Source: Candidatus Uabimicrobium amorphum | GTDB taxonomy: Bacteria; Planctomycetota; Uabimicrobiia; Uabimicrobiales; Uabimicrobiaceae | Length of the DNA stretch: 64,000 nt | Direction: 5' to 3' | Assembly: GCF_009002475.1 (NCBI RefSeq) | Contig: NZ_AP019860.1 | Location: 3,472,001 to 3,536,000, forward strand | Part shown: positions 33,816 through 42,893 of the stretch, piece after piece | How positions within the stretch are numbered: position 1 is the stretch's first letter | Layout: each line of letters opens with the position of its first letter | Program-made: the position numbers and the translations under genes | Notes under the pieces: generated by a model | Databases searched by the model: none | What the model was told of the DNA's origin: nothing | Seen by the model: the letters and a program-made list of their open reading frames with translations, nothing else

Positions 33816-36206
33816 CTATCTTTTATTCAATTTGTGTGCTATGATTTGGAAATTGCGTTTGCCGTAAAAATTGCGAAAGCCTTTTTCGATGTAGCTCACT
33901 GTCATTTTTAAATTTCGTTGATTGGAAACAAAAATCTGCTGTGCCGTTCTCTTCTTAGAATGGCGTTCATAACAAACTTCCCACATACTGCGATCATCTT
34001 TGCCACACAGATAAACAACTTTCTTACCAGAAATGGCAACAAAAAATACATACTCACCTCTTGCGCTGAGACGTTTATTTTTGTAAGTCAAAAATAACTC
34101 CCCTTTGGTTTTCTGGATACGAAAATTTTGAGTATCCGTGTTCTGAGTATTTTTGTGTACCACAGGTAGTTTAAAATCTGCTTCTGTAGGAAACTCAATT
34201 GCATAACCTAATTTGTAATGCTTGGTGACAAATAACAACGCAAATGCTTCTAACGCCATTTGCAAACGCGTCCACTTTACTTTGCCTCCAGCAGTAGATG
34301 TATCATAAGAAGACTCTACTTTTAAAGTGTTGCGGTTGAGTACTTTTTGTAACATACGACCATTAGGAGTGAAACAACTATAGTTAATCTTATCTTTGTT
34401 CTCGCCTGCGATAAAAACAAACTCATTCGCAGGAGTAATTACTTTGCCATCGTATGTTAAGCGGAATTTTGTAATTTGTATTTTTTTGGCCGGACGATAA
34501 GCACGCACGCTTTTAAAAACAGCGACAATATTCTCACAGCGCATAATATTTTTTTCAAACTGCGAGGCATGTAGCCATTGACGTCGATTGTAAGCGTGTA
34601 CAGCTTGTGCAATGCCATGATTGCGCTCTTGGGGAAGAATTTCACGTATGGAACGCTCATGTTTATCTATGTTTACTTTCGAGGGGCTTATTTCTCTTGT
34701 GTAATCGTGCAAATTTTGCAATAAAACACTTTGTGCGGTGGCACGTATGCTTTTGCCGCGAGCAATCATTTTCTCCATTTTCTGCATACGACGCTGAAAA
34801 CCCCCATCACTGCGAAAAGCATACTCAAAATAAAAAGAAGCTAATTTGTAAAAAAATACGTGGTCGTCGCGCCATTTTTTTTGATTGGCAATCATTTTCT
34901 CCATCTGCGTCTCATCCACAATATCCATTTTATTACGTAGCTCTTCAAAAAAAGTGTCCATCGCCGAAACTGTACGTGACTTTTTCACGACTGTCTCTTG
35001 CGACTTTTGTACAATACCTTTTCTCTTTTCGCCAGAAAGTTTCCACATGGACACAACAAGAATAATCATCGAAATAAGAAATATCATAACAGAAATGGCG
35101 ATGGGGGATTTGCTGTACTTTAACATTTTGCGCCACAAACTTTGTAAAATATTCAAGCGACTTGCCTGCACCACATCTCCATTTGCAAAGGCGATAAGAT
35201 CTTCTTTAAATTCGCCTGCGGTTTGATAACGCCACTCGCGTTTTTTCGCAATTGCCTTAAAACAAATACACTCTAAATCTTGAGGAATTCGCGGTTTTAT
35301 TTTGCGAATCGAAGGTGGTTCTTCATTTAAAATTTGCGTAAGAACGTGTTGGAATGTCTTTCCCGAAAAAATAACACGCTTTGTCAAAATTTCATATAAA
35401 GTTGCTCCAAGAGAATAAATATCACTACGCCCGTCGACATCGCGATGTATTCCTTGCGCTTGTTCAGGAGGCATATACAAAATTGTCCCCAAGAGTGCTC
35501 CCGTACGTGACAACTTCTTACTGCTTTCCGCAGTCTTTGCTAACCCAAAATCCATAATCCGCGGTTCGCCCTTATCATCGACCATAATGTTAGCAGGCTT
35601 TAAGTCTCGATGTACAATGCCTTGGGAATGAACATAGTGTAATGCGTCACATATTTTAATCATCATCTGCACAGTTTTCTTTACCGTTAAGGTTGACGCA
35701 GCAATGATCTCTTTCAAAGATTTTCCCGTAATATATTCCATCGCCAGGTAAGGATGACCATTTTCCACACCAATATCATAAACTTTGACAATATTAGGAT
35801 GATCAAATTTCGCCGTAGCTTTCGCTTCGCGCATAAAACGATCAATATCTTCTTGATGACTATTGTCTCCTGCTAAGAGCAATTTCAATGCAACAACACG
35901 CTGTAATTGCGTATCCATACATTTATAGACAACTCCCATACCACCACGTCCTATTTCCTGTAAAACGTGGTATCTTTGAATTTGTAACGTCCTCTGCGGA
36001 GCAGGTTGCGAACTTCCTCCCTGCTGCGACGCACGCATCACCACCTGAATCTGCTCCATTGACATCAGCCGCGACTGCAACAACACTTGCATGATGCTAG
36101 AATGACTATTCGTTTTCTTCATTTCCAAACACTGTGCCGCCTGCTTTGCATCCAAATAGCCCATTGCAACTGCTCTGCGACAGAACTCAATTTCATGTTG
36201 TGACAT
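33816..36206 (-). CDS. Transmembrane Ser/Thr protein kinase with unrecognised C-terminal region
   Basis: 796 aa. Residues 1-60 are the shared helical module (AVAMGYLDAKQAAQCLEMKK; SIMQVLLQSRLMSMEQIQVV). Kinase 79-345: GRGGMG (87-92), Lys108, HRDLKPAN (199-206), DFG (219-221), MPPE. TM 368-389. The outer 400 residues carry a helical stretch (390-500) followed by several Lys/Arg-rich beta-strand segments (for example KIQITKFRLTYDGKVITPAN and two similar strand pairs later), which look like a repeated domain but match nothing I know. Active-site residues are complete. Convergent with the lectin kinase gene. Confidence 0.9.
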   Translation of the reverse strand: MSQHEIEFCRRAVAMGYLDAKQAAQCLEMKKTNSHSSIMQVLLQSRLMSMEQIQVVMRASQQGGSSQPAPQRTLQIQRYHVLQEIGRGGMGVVYKCMDTQLQRVVALKLLLAGDNSHQEDIDRFMREAKATAKFDHPNIVKVYDIGVENGHPYLAMEYITGKSLKEIIAASTLTVKKTVQMMIKICDALHYVHSQGIVHRDLKPANIMVDDKGEPRIMDFGLAKTAESSKKLSRTGALLGTILYMPPEQAQGIHRDVDGRSDIYSLGATLYEILTKRVIFSGKTFQHVLTQILNEEPPSIRKIKPRIPQDLECICFKAIAKKREWRYQTAGEFKEDLIAFANGDVVQASRLNILQSLWRKMLKYSKSPIAISVMIFLISMIILVVSMWKLSGEKRKGIVQKSQETVVKKSRTVSAMDTFFEELRNKMDIVDETQMEKMIANQKKWRDDHVFFYKLASFYFEYAFRSDGGFQRRMQKMEKMIARGKSIRATAQSVLLQNLHDYTREISPSKVNIDKHERSIREILPQERNHGIAQAVHAYNRRQWLHASQFEKNIMRCENIVAVFKSVRAYRPAKKIQITKFRLTYDGKVITPANEFVFIAGENKDKINYSCFTPNGRMLQKVLNRNTLKVESSYDTSTAGGKVKWTRLQMALEAFALLFVTKHYKLGYAIEFPTEADFKLPVVHKNTQNTDTQNFRIQKTKGELFLTYKNKRLSARGEYVFFVAISGKKVVYLCGKDDRSMWEVCYERHSKKRTAQQIFVSNQRNLKMTVSYIEKGFRNFYGKRNFQIIAHKLNKR

Positions 36207-36235
36207 ATCTTCTCTAAACCAAGTTGTAATAGAAT

Positions 36236-36308
36236 ATTTATAGCCGTAACCGTCATCGTAGCCGTAACCGTCATCGTTACCGTCACCCTGACCGTGACCG
36301 TAATCGTA
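36236..36308. repeat. CCGTAA/CCGTCA hexamer array
   Basis: Degenerate tandem hexamers CCGTNA and CGTNAC (AGCCGTAACCGTCATCGTAG, repeated, then TACCGTCACCCTGACCGTGA). This is the opposite-strand version of the array at 5167-5440. It sits just upstream of the kinase gene at 33816 and abuts the inverted-repeat element at 36309. Confidence 0.85.
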
Positions 36309-36431
36309 AATAAAAGACTTACGCCACGTGTCATCCCTGACTTGATCAGGGAACCAGACGCTTTCAAGTCAAATTTGTATTGCTGGTTTCCCGCTTTCGC
36401 GGGAATGACATGAATTTGTAAGTCTTTTATT
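36309..36431. mobile_element. 123-bp MITE-like inverted-repeat element
   Basis: Perfect 14-bp terminal inverted repeats AATAAAAGACTTAC (36309-36322) and GTAAGTCTTTTATT (36418-36431). Inside are two facing arms, TGTCATCCCTGACTTGATCA...GGAACCAG (36329-36357) and CTGGTTTCCCGCTTTCGCGG...AATGACA (36383-36410). Each arm folds into its own hairpin (CCCTGA-TCAGGG and CCCGC-GCGGG) while keeping TGTCAT and ACCAG in common. No coding capacity. It is inserted between hexamer tracts at 36236-36308 and 36464-36492. Confidence 0.8.
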
Positions 36432-36463
36432 GAATAACACTTACTTATTAAGTCAATAGCATT

Positions 36464-36492
36464 GGACCGTGCCCCTGACCGTCACCCTAACC
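36464..36492. repeat. Short hexamer tract on the far side of the MITE-like element
   Basis: GGACCGTGCCCCTGACCGTC then ACCCTAACC: the same CCGTNA/CCCTNA hexamer rhythm as 36236-36308, resuming about 30 bp after the inverted-repeat element and ending 9 bp before the 3' end of the zinc-ribbon kinase gene. Confidence 0.65.
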
Positions 36493-36500
36493 AAATACGC

Positions 36501-38075
36501 CTAATCAGGCAAAAACCACTTACCTATCCTCTTCCAAGGCGAAAAAGCTCGCCCACAAGACGAACAGAATTTCTTATCATTTGTCGAAAGAGGTTTATTA
36601 CACCCACGACAAAATATACTTTTTCCACAATGAGTACAATACTTTCCGTATACCTTATTACCACAAAAAATGCACTTTTTCGTTAAACGAGTATCTTGAA
36701 CCAACCCCGCACTCCTGAAACACTCGAGTATCTCCCCCACGTGCTGAAAGCGATCTTCTTGACGAAACTGTAAACACTTTTTACAAATATCGCGTACTTC
36801 TTCGGGAAGTGCCGAATAATCCCGTCGATCACTGCGATCTTGACTCGCGATTCGTCGTAGAACATCTTCAATATTTATCGTCTTAGTAAAATTGGGTGGT
36901 TTAAGAGTAAACATATAATACAAAATCCCACCTAAACCGTAAATATCTGTTGCTTCATTGAAATTGTCAATATCTCCGCGGGCTTGTTCAGGAGACATGA
37001 ACTTGGGTGTTCCCACTTTTGCGCTATCTCCTCCAAGTGTAAAAGTGGGTATTCCTCTTTCATAAAGATTGTCGTCGAGTTCATTCCACTTCGTATACAT
37101 GTAACTGTAGCGTTCGTAGTTGTCTTTTCGGCCCAGTAACTTCGACAGTCCCCAATCAATGACAAACAATTCTTCAGAAATATCAGCAAACATGATATTA
37201 TCAGGTTTTAAATCACAATGAATAAATCCCTGGTCGTGGGCATGCTTTATCGTTGTACAAATTTTAAAAAAAGCACGAAACATCTTGAATTTATCCACAT
37301 TATTTACGCCTTTAACTTGTAAAAAGTCGCGCAGCGTTTTTGCTGACTCTAAATAACGCATCGTGTAATAAATACCTCCCGTCGGAAATCTTGGATTTTC
37401 CTTGGGAATAATACCGACTTCGTAGATGGGCAACACATACTCACCAACAAGAAGCCCATTAAGTCGCGCCTCCTTTATAAACTGCTCCAAAGAAATGGCG
37501 GTAAATCGCGTAGCTTCCTCACCACCATTTTTCAACTCATGAACCTTCATCGCAACTTTACGCATTAAACTCTTATCGGAAACAAGGTAAACCGCCCCCA
37601 TACCACCGCGACCAATTTCCTCCTTTACCTCATAGCGCTTATCGAAATTGGTTTCTTGTAAGATTTCAACACTCTTTAATGCACGCTCGGCAATATTGCG
37701 GCTAGAAGAGGACGGGCTGTTTTCGACACTGTTTGCAGCAATTTGAACCTGGGCATTATTTTTTTCGGACTCGATTGTAAAACTTTGTGGATCTTTTTCC
37801 AATGGTGTTGTACGTGCCGCAGGGTCAACATCTTCATCTCCACTAATCACAGTCACGGTTCTATCGAGATTATCGGCATTTTCAACAACCAAGTCATTCA
37901 AATCGTCACGATAGAAAATCGATGGTTCTTTTCCTTCGTAGATTTGATCTTCAATCTCTTGCAGAGTCATTTCTTCGTTGACAAACGCATCGATATATTT
38001 TTCGACAACGGAAATATCTTTAATAATGCCTTTAGATACTGCGTTTTGTAATACTTTCATCAACACTTTTATCAT
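36501..38075 (-). CDS. Cytoplasmic Ser/Thr protein kinase with double zinc ribbon, atypical HCD and DWG motifs
   Basis: 524 aa; AGGAAG precedes the ATG at 38075. N-terminal helical module 1-50, then an acidic, Thr/Ser-rich linker (60-125). Kinase 147-455: GRGGMG (155-160), Lys177, HCDLKPDN (286-293; Cys for the usual Arg) and DWG (307-309; Trp for Phe). An activation segment extended by about 20-25 residues (YERYSYMYTKWNELDDNLYE) precedes GTPKFMSPE. DWG is known in a planctomycete kinase branch; HCD makes it a non-RD kinase less dependent on activation-loop phosphorylation. C-terminal 465-510: CxxC at 468/471, 480/483, 489/492 and 504/507, a double zinc ribbon. No TM segment, unlike the other kinases here. 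Confidence 0.92.
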   Translation of the reverse strand: MIKVLMKVLQNAVSKGIIKDISVVEKYIDAFVNEEMTLQEIEDQIYEGKEPSIFYRDDLNDLVVENADNLDRTVTVISGDEDVDPAARTTPLEKDPQSFTIESEKNNAQVQIAANSVENSPSSSSRNIAERALKSVEILQETNFDKRYEVKEEIGRGGMGAVYLVSDKSLMRKVAMKVHELKNGGEEATRFTAISLEQFIKEARLNGLLVGEYVLPIYEVGIIPKENPRFPTGGIYYTMRYLESAKTLRDFLQVKGVNNVDKFKMFRAFFKICTTIKHAHDQGFIHCDLKPDNIMFADISEELFVIDWGLSKLLGRKDNYERYSYMYTKWNELDDNLYERGIPTFTLGGDSAKVGTPKFMSPEQARGDIDNFNEATDIYGLGGILYYMFTLKPPNFTKTINIEDVLRRIASQDRSDRRDYSALPEEVRDICKKCLQFRQEDRFQHVGEILECFRSAGLVQDTRLTKKCIFCGNKVYGKYCTHCGKSIFCRGCNKPLSTNDKKFCSSCGRAFSPWKRIGKWFLPD

Positions 38076-38197
38076 ACAAAGACTTCCTAAAATAAGATGA
38101 AGAATATACCCATGACGTGTGATTCATGGTCAACTACATGTTCTTTGTTTCATAGCATTGCTTCAAAACGTGCTCGTCAAATTCACTATGCATAAAA

Positions 38198-38228
38198 TTA
38201 TGGTAGATGTAATAGTACATTTATAATG
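38198..38228 (+). promoter_or_regulatory. Possible promoter of the flippase-polymerase operon
   Basis: Perfect TATAAT at 38223-38228 with a weak TTATGG (38198-38203) 19 bp upstream. The 323-bp gap 38076-38398 otherwise holds only a bulged AT hairpin at 38306-38335 (TTATACAAAAAG / CTTTTTTGTATAA) in the predicted leader. Confidence 0.3.
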
Positions 38229-38398
38229 TTTTTGGTATTGAAACCACGGAGGCAATCCGTACAGACCCGCTTGGGCTCAGACCTAACACCGGCATATGGC
38301 TTTTTTTATACAAAAAGATATGCTTTTTTGTATAATTACAGCATATTATTTACTGGTCCGTCAAACAAATCTCTATCAGGACGATCTATAGAGCAACT

Positions 38399-39895
38399 AT
38401 GCAAAAAGATATAAAAAAAATCGGTGTTGGTGCGTTTATTAGCCTTCTTGGTATATTTCTACGTGGATTTGCAAAATTTGCGATCGTTCCTTTACAAATT
38501 TATTGTTTGGGAGCAAAAGACTTCGGTATTTTCATCACCATTTTCAGCATATTTACCATATGTATAATCATTCAAAGAGCCGGACTACACGGAATGGTAA
38601 AATTTGCCGTCGAAAACAAAAATTGTCCTGAGACACTACACGCTATTCTCACCGTTTCGATTTATGTTCCTGTACTTTTGGGTTTTATCATCAGTTTCAT
38701 CTCTTACATACTATGTGAATTTTTGCTAGCAAATAGTAGCTCTCCTACCACAAATGAGACCATCTACTTATTGATTTTAATACTTCCTGTTATTGGTGCC
38801 GCGGAAATACCATTACTACTAACTTTGAGCTTCGAAACAAATCTATACCTTTTAATTGGGCGCGAAATCCTTTCTCCACTTATAGAAATTTCGTCTCTTG
38901 TCATTTGTTTATATTTATTTCCACACCTTGGGGTTATCGGCGTTATCATCTCGTATGCTCTGGGCCAGTTTACGATGTACCTAACAGGTACTTTGTTCTT
39001 TTCGCGAATTGCCAAAATAAAAAACACAACTTTTCAAAAACGCTTACAACTACTTTGCCAACATCAATTTTCCATATTTTATTGGATAAAATATTGCATT
39101 CCTTTGGCATTCTCAAGTATTTTGTTGAAAATTACCCAGCTGTCCGACTTGATTATTCTTGGATTTTTTGTCGCTCCCCCCGTCGTTACTTTTTACAAGA
39201 CAATGCTTTTAATTTGTTCCTTTATCCAAACAGTTGGTTCGGCAACGTTTACGGTGTTTGCGCCGATGGTCAGCCGTTATTTTATGAATGAAGACATGCA
39301 TACAATGTATAAATTATACATAAATTCCACACAGCTCAATATGATATTGGCATTTCCAGCGATCATAGCGACATACACCACATCAGAGCTTCTATTGTCG
39401 GCCATGTCATTTAGTCACTTTTCAACAACTTCGTTACACATACTACTTATTGGGCAGTTTATATTTTTAACAACCGCGGGAAATGGACACATATTGTCAA
39501 TGACAAATAAGTCGCACTTGCATTTTTACAATGGTCTTTTAGGTGTTGTGTTAAATATCGTACTATGCTTTTTGCTTATTCCCTCTTTCAAAGTAATAGG
39601 CGCTTCATTAACCTCTGTTATACTCATTGCGTTTTTTAGTACCCTTCGCACGCTTCAAGTAGCACACTTTTTTAAATTTTCATTTTTCTCTTACCCCATC
39701 ACAACACAATTTTTCATCGCTACATTAAATTACTTTGGTTTGGTATATCTGTCGCATTTGTTACCTGCTTCTGGTCTATTAAAGATTTTTGAAATTTTCC
39801 TTCTTAGCTATTTGATATACTCTATTCTATACACGATAATATTCTTCGATAATGTAAAAACGTTTATAAATTTTCTAAGGAAAAAGTATGAATAG
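38399..39895 (+). CDS. Polysaccharide flippase (Wzx/MOP superfamily)
   Basis: 498 aa, about 12-14 hydrophobic segments along the whole length. The N-terminus (KKIGVGAFISLLGIFLRGFA, LQIYCLGAKDFGIF) and the mid-part (VTFYKTMLLICSFIQTVGSA, TFTVFAPMVSRYF) follow the Wzx/PST exporter pattern. The family flips undecaprenyl-linked repeat units across the inner membrane. It overlaps the next gene, a Wzy-like polymerase, by 8 bp, forming a Wzx/Wzy pair. The ribosome binding site is weak. Confidence 0.85.
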   Translation: MQKDIKKIGVGAFISLLGIFLRGFAKFAIVPLQIYCLGAKDFGIFITIFSIFTICIIIQRAGLHGMVKFAVENKNCPETLHAILTVSIYVPVLLGFIISFISYILCEFLLANSSSPTTNETIYLLILILPVIGAAEIPLLLTLSFETNLYLLIGREILSPLIEISSLVICLYLFPHLGVIGVIISYALGQFTMYLTGTLFFSRIAKIKNTTFQKRLQLLCQHQFSIFYWIKYCIPLAFSSILLKITQLSDLIILGFFVAPPVVTFYKTMLLICSFIQTVGSATFTVFAPMVSRYFMNEDMHTMYKLYINSTQLNMILAFPAIIATYTTSELLLSAMSFSHFSTTSLHILLIGQFIFLTTAGNGHILSMTNKSHLHFYNGLLGVVLNIVLCFLLIPSFKVIGASLTSVILIAFFSTLRTLQVAHFFKFSFFSYPITTQFFIATLNYFGLVYLSHLLPASGLLKIFEIFLLSYLIYSILYTIIFFDNVKTFINFLRKKYE

Positions 39896-41240
39896 GCAAA
39901 ACTTTCTTCCATTATTAACCATTTCTTTTTTTATGCCACTGCTATTCACAATGATGGTGTATTTTTATTCTCCGATGTTTTCATCTTTAGAAGTAGCTAC
40001 AGTATGTGTCATCCTCGTATTTGCTATATCCGTTGCCTACAATTACAGCCTCTTAAAGATACCATTACTATCATATCCACAAGTTTACCTAGCGGTAACA
40101 TTTCTATTTACGAGTGGGTGTTTGTTTATTTTTTTATGTGGGAGTGAACAAGCCTTTGACAAATTCAAATGGTTTAGCGAAGAATTTCTCATAAAGTCTA
40201 TCGAAGCCGTCATCATCGCTATTTTAAGTTTTCAGTTTGGACTACACCTGTCTTTTTGTCGTGCGAAAAAAGAAAAGAGACTTACGGAACAGCAAAGGGA
40301 TCATGCCAATCCTATATTTTTTATCGCCTCATCATTGGTACTTTTTTCATTTTTTATACTATTCTTTGTTTATCCCTCTTTCTTGTTTCGCACATTCCAA
40401 CATGGATATATGGATTATGTAATTTATCAACAAGAAAATGATGTTCGCATTCCCACAACATTGCTACATTGGCTCGTTCCCTTGTCATCTACTATGATGG
40501 CATTGTCTTTCCGCACGTCTTTCCAGAAAAAAATAGCCTACCTTGTAGGACTCACATTATGTATTATTTTTTTACTCACAGGTGACCGCGGGGGTTGTTT
40601 TAGTTTCCTACTGAGTTTTCTCATTGCCATGAGAATAAACTTAAATTCTCTACAGGTAATTACCTTAGCATTAGCAATACTATTTGTCATACCTCTATTA
40701 TTTGAATTTAGAGGGTTAAATGAGATACAGACAACACGTCCCATTGAAAAAGCGCTACAAGAAACGGGTAGCAGTTTACAAGTTCTTATGGGAACAATGA
40801 TGATTATTCCTGGTTCAGAGAGCCATACAGGTGGAAAATCGTATATAATGGCGATAGAAAGTATCGTACCCAATCTCGGGGCGTGGAAACTGAGGGATGA
40901 AGAAACGATGTCAAAGTGGATCCACTCGCATATGAATCCACTGGGGTCAGGCTTAGGGTATTTAAAAATAGCAGAGGCCTATGCACAATTTGGTTTATGG
41001 GGTGTCTATTTTGTCTTTGTTCTTTTTGGTATGCTGATTGGCAATTGGTATATCGACGCATTACATCAACGCGACTACATATATAGTTCGGTATGGAAAT
41101 GTTATGGCTTTTATATCATGTTGATTTGGATAAGAAATCATGCTGTGGTATCCATACGACCTATCGTATGGAGTTATTTATTGTTATTGATAATCAAGGT
41201 ATGCGTCGATTTATTTTGGAAACGCAGAGCCGATGTTTAA
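39888..41240 (+). CDS. Wzy-like O-antigen/exopolysaccharide polymerase
   Basis: 450 aa with about eleven hydrophobic segments and a large loop between the later ones (about 270-340) containing charged residues, typical of oligosaccharide repeat-unit polymerases. LLTGDRGGCFSFLLSFLIAM and SHMNPLGSGLGYLKIAEAYAQFGLWGVYF resemble the conserved region of Wzy family members of the 'O-antigen polymerase' type. The overlap with the flippase gene supports the role. Ends overlapping convergently by 4 bp with the PEP-CTERM gene. Confidence 0.75.
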   Translation: MNRQNFLPLLTISFFMPLLFTMMVYFYSPMFSSLEVATVCVILVFAISVAYNYSLLKIPLLSYPQVYLAVTFLFTSGCLFIFLCGSEQAFDKFKWFSEEFLIKSIEAVIIAILSFQFGLHLSFCRAKKEKRLTEQQRDHANPIFFIASSLVLFSFFILFFVYPSFLFRTFQHGYMDYVIYQQENDVRIPTTLLHWLVPLSSTMMALSFRTSFQKKIAYLVGLTLCIIFLLTGDRGGCFSFLLSFLIAMRINLNSLQVITLALAILFVIPLLFEFRGLNEIQTTRPIEKALQETGSSLQVLMGTMMIIPGSESHTGGKSYIMAIESIVPNLGAWKLRDEETMSKWIHSHMNPLGSGLGYLKIAEAYAQFGLWGVYFVFVLFGMLIGNWYIDALHQRDYIYSSVWKCYGFYIMLIWIRNHAVVSIRPIVWSYLLLLIIKVCVDLFWKRRADV

Positions 41241-41872
41241 GCTCTGCGCTTTCTAAAATAAACCAATACTCCTAGACACATCAGAATAAAATATGTCGTA
41301 GGTTCAGGAACGGTCACTTTTACACTGGCTCCAACCGTGGTTCTAATTACTTGATCAATGGTCACTAGCTGGCCAGCATTGTTGGTAAATTCAATACCAC
41401 CTGCAAAGACTAGATCGTTTTCGGCGATAAACGCCCCACCTGTGCGACTAAAATATTCGGCCAAATTTTCGCCATCAAGGGCAGGCCCTAATTCGTTCAC
41501 GTCGCGAGGTAAAATGCGAATACTATTACCATCGGTTAGTAAATTCAGTCCGTTATTGGGGTCCGCGTCGCGTAGCCCTCGATCAATTGTCGAGACGTCT
41601 GCGGTGAAAACATCGTTGATTGTCGGAAATATGAGTTGTATTCCGAGAATAACGTCTTGCCCACTCGCGTCGAACTGATTGCCAGAGAACACCGTCAGAG
41701 TTTCGTCAATTTCTAGCCTTAAGGTAAATGGTGTACCTGAAAAATCGACTCCTGCTCCACCATCAAAACTAAAAGCACCGGCGCTAATAGTATCACCCCG
41801 AAGTGTTAGTATTTCAGATTGAAGGACGCAAGGTATAAAAAATATAATTAGTGCTATAAGTGTATTGCGCAC
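41237..41872 (-). CDS. PEP-CTERM sorting-domain protein
   Basis: 211 aa. An N-terminal signal peptide (RNTLIALIIFFIPCVLQS) precedes a beta-rich, Asp/Gly/Asn/Thr-rich body with no cysteine in the mature part. The C-terminus is VPEPTTYFILMCLGVLVYF followed by RKRRA, which is a PEP-CTERM tripartite signal: motif, hydrophobic helix, basic tail. In species with exosortase, such proteins are processed and exported in connection with exopolysaccharide. Its neighbours are Wzx/Wzy genes, which fits. No exosortase gene is in the window. Function of the body unknown. Confidence 0.9.
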   Translation of the reverse strand: MRNTLIALIIFFIPCVLQSEILTLRGDTISAGAFSFDGGAGVDFSGTPFTLRLEIDETLTVFSGNQFDASGQDVILGIQLIFPTINDVFTADVSTIDRGLRDADPNNGLNLLTDGNSIRILPRDVNELGPALDGENLAEYFSRTGGAFIAENDLVFAGGIEFTNNAGQLVTIDQVIRTTVGASVKVTVPEPTTYFILMCLGVLVYFRKRRA

Positions 41873-41958
41873 TGTTATGTTCTCCTTATCATTTATATTT
41901 CATACGTAACAATATTATACGTAAAATATAAACAAAAATCAATAGAGATTTTTTATGG

Positions 41959-41983
41959 AAAAAAGTAGGGCGTAAAACGCCCC
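41959..41983 (-). terminator. Rho-independent terminator after proC
   Basis: Read on the minus strand: GGGGCGT-TTT-ACGCCC followed by TACTTTTTT, about 25 bp after the proC stop. The stem is a GGGCG/CGCCC palindrome of the same type as those at 11998, 42863 and 51602, here with a T-run that makes a terminator likely. Confidence 0.65.
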
Positions 41984-42007
41984 AGTGCTCTTTATAACAA
42001 AAACATC

Positions 42008-42811
42008 TTAAGTGATGTCCGCTATTCGATTAAAAGACGCTTTAACTCCTTTGATGAGAGCAGAACTAAGGCCGTTGTGTTCCATTTCGTTTAACCCTGC
42101 AATGGTGCATCCTTGTGGAGTTGTTACTTTATCAATTTCTTGCTCGGGATGTGTGTGGTGAGCTAAAAGCAATGAGGCAGCGCCTTTCGCTGTTTGCGCT
42201 GCAATTAGTTGCGCCTCTTCGGCATGGAACCCCACTTCAATTCCACCTTGCGATGCTGCACGAATAAAACGCATAAAAAAAGCGATTCCACATGCTCCCA
42301 AAACAGTTGCCGCCGCCATCAATTCTTCATCGATAATCAAAGTCTTTCCTAAAGTATCAAAGATAGACTGTACTTCGGATAAAGAGTCTGGCGATACATT
42401 ACGATGTGCAATACATGTCATCGACTGCTTAATCGCAATTGCAGTATTGGGCATCGCCCGAACAATCGCAATCGGTTTGGAAAGTAAACGACCAATTTGT
42501 TCTATTGCCACCCCCGTAATTACCGATACGATAATATGATCTTCGTGCAAGTCGTCGGCAATTTCATGTAATATTTGTTCCAGTTGCTTAGGCTGCACGG
42601 CTAAAATGACGATGTGCGACTCGCGTACAGCTTGGCAGTTATCACTTGTCGTGTGCACACCTTTTTGTTGTAAACTGTCAATTAAATGCGTTTGCCTTCT
42701 CGTGGCAATGATATTGTCTGCGGAAAATTTTTGGGATTCAATCATTCCCTCAACGATTGCATTGCCAAGGTTGCCTGTACCAATCACAGCAATTTTTTTG
42801 TGTACTTCCAT
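42008..42811 (-). CDS. proC: Pyrroline-5-carboxylate reductase
   Basis: 267 aa, family-typical length. The Rossmann loop KIAVIGTGNLGNAIVEGM starts at residue 6. The conserved VILAVQPKQLEQIL and IVRAMPNTAIAIKQSMTCI blocks and the C-terminal dimerisation segment (TTPQGCTIAGLNEMEHNGL) are those of ProC. It catalyses the last step of proline synthesis with NADPH. A good terminator follows its stop. It is separated from the upstream C45 hydrolase gene by 82 bp containing a GC-rich palindrome. Confidence 0.95.
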   Translation of the reverse strand: MEVHKKIAVIGTGNLGNAIVEGMIESQKFSADNIIATRRQTHLIDSLQQKGVHTTSDNCQAVRESHIVILAVQPKQLEQILHEIADDLHEDHIIVSVITGVAIEQIGRLLSKPIAIVRAMPNTAIAIKQSMTCIAHRNVSPDSLSEVQSIFDTLGKTLIIDEELMAAATVLGACGIAFFMRFIRAASQGGIEVGFHAEEAQLIAAQTAKGAASLLLAHHTHPEQEIDKVTTPQGCTIAGLNEMEHNGLSSALIKGVKASFNRIADIT

Positions 42812-42862
42812 AGAGAAAATAGCCTTTAAAGGATAAGATGAGGTGAGGATGTTGGAATGTAC

Positions 42863-42883
42863 TAGGGCGCTTGTCGCGCCCTA
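42863..42883. repeat. GC-rich REP-like palindrome between proC and the C45 gene
   Basis: TAGGGCGC (42863-42870), 5-nt loop, GCGCCCTA (42876-42883). A T-run follows on the plus side only, where no plus-strand gene ends, so on the coding strand it is not a classical terminator. Belongs with the GGGCG palindromes at 11998, 41968 and 51602. Confidence 0.7.
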
Positions 42884-42893
42884 ATTTTTGAGA

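Noticed and set aside
36119..36367. 82-aa minus-strand frame rich in TVTVTV
   Set aside because: Comes from the CCGTNA hexamer tract and overlaps the real kinase start.
38306..38335. Bulged hairpin before the flippase gene as terminator
   Set aside because: The T-run precedes the stem on the plus strand and nothing suitable follows on either strand; may be a leader structure only.
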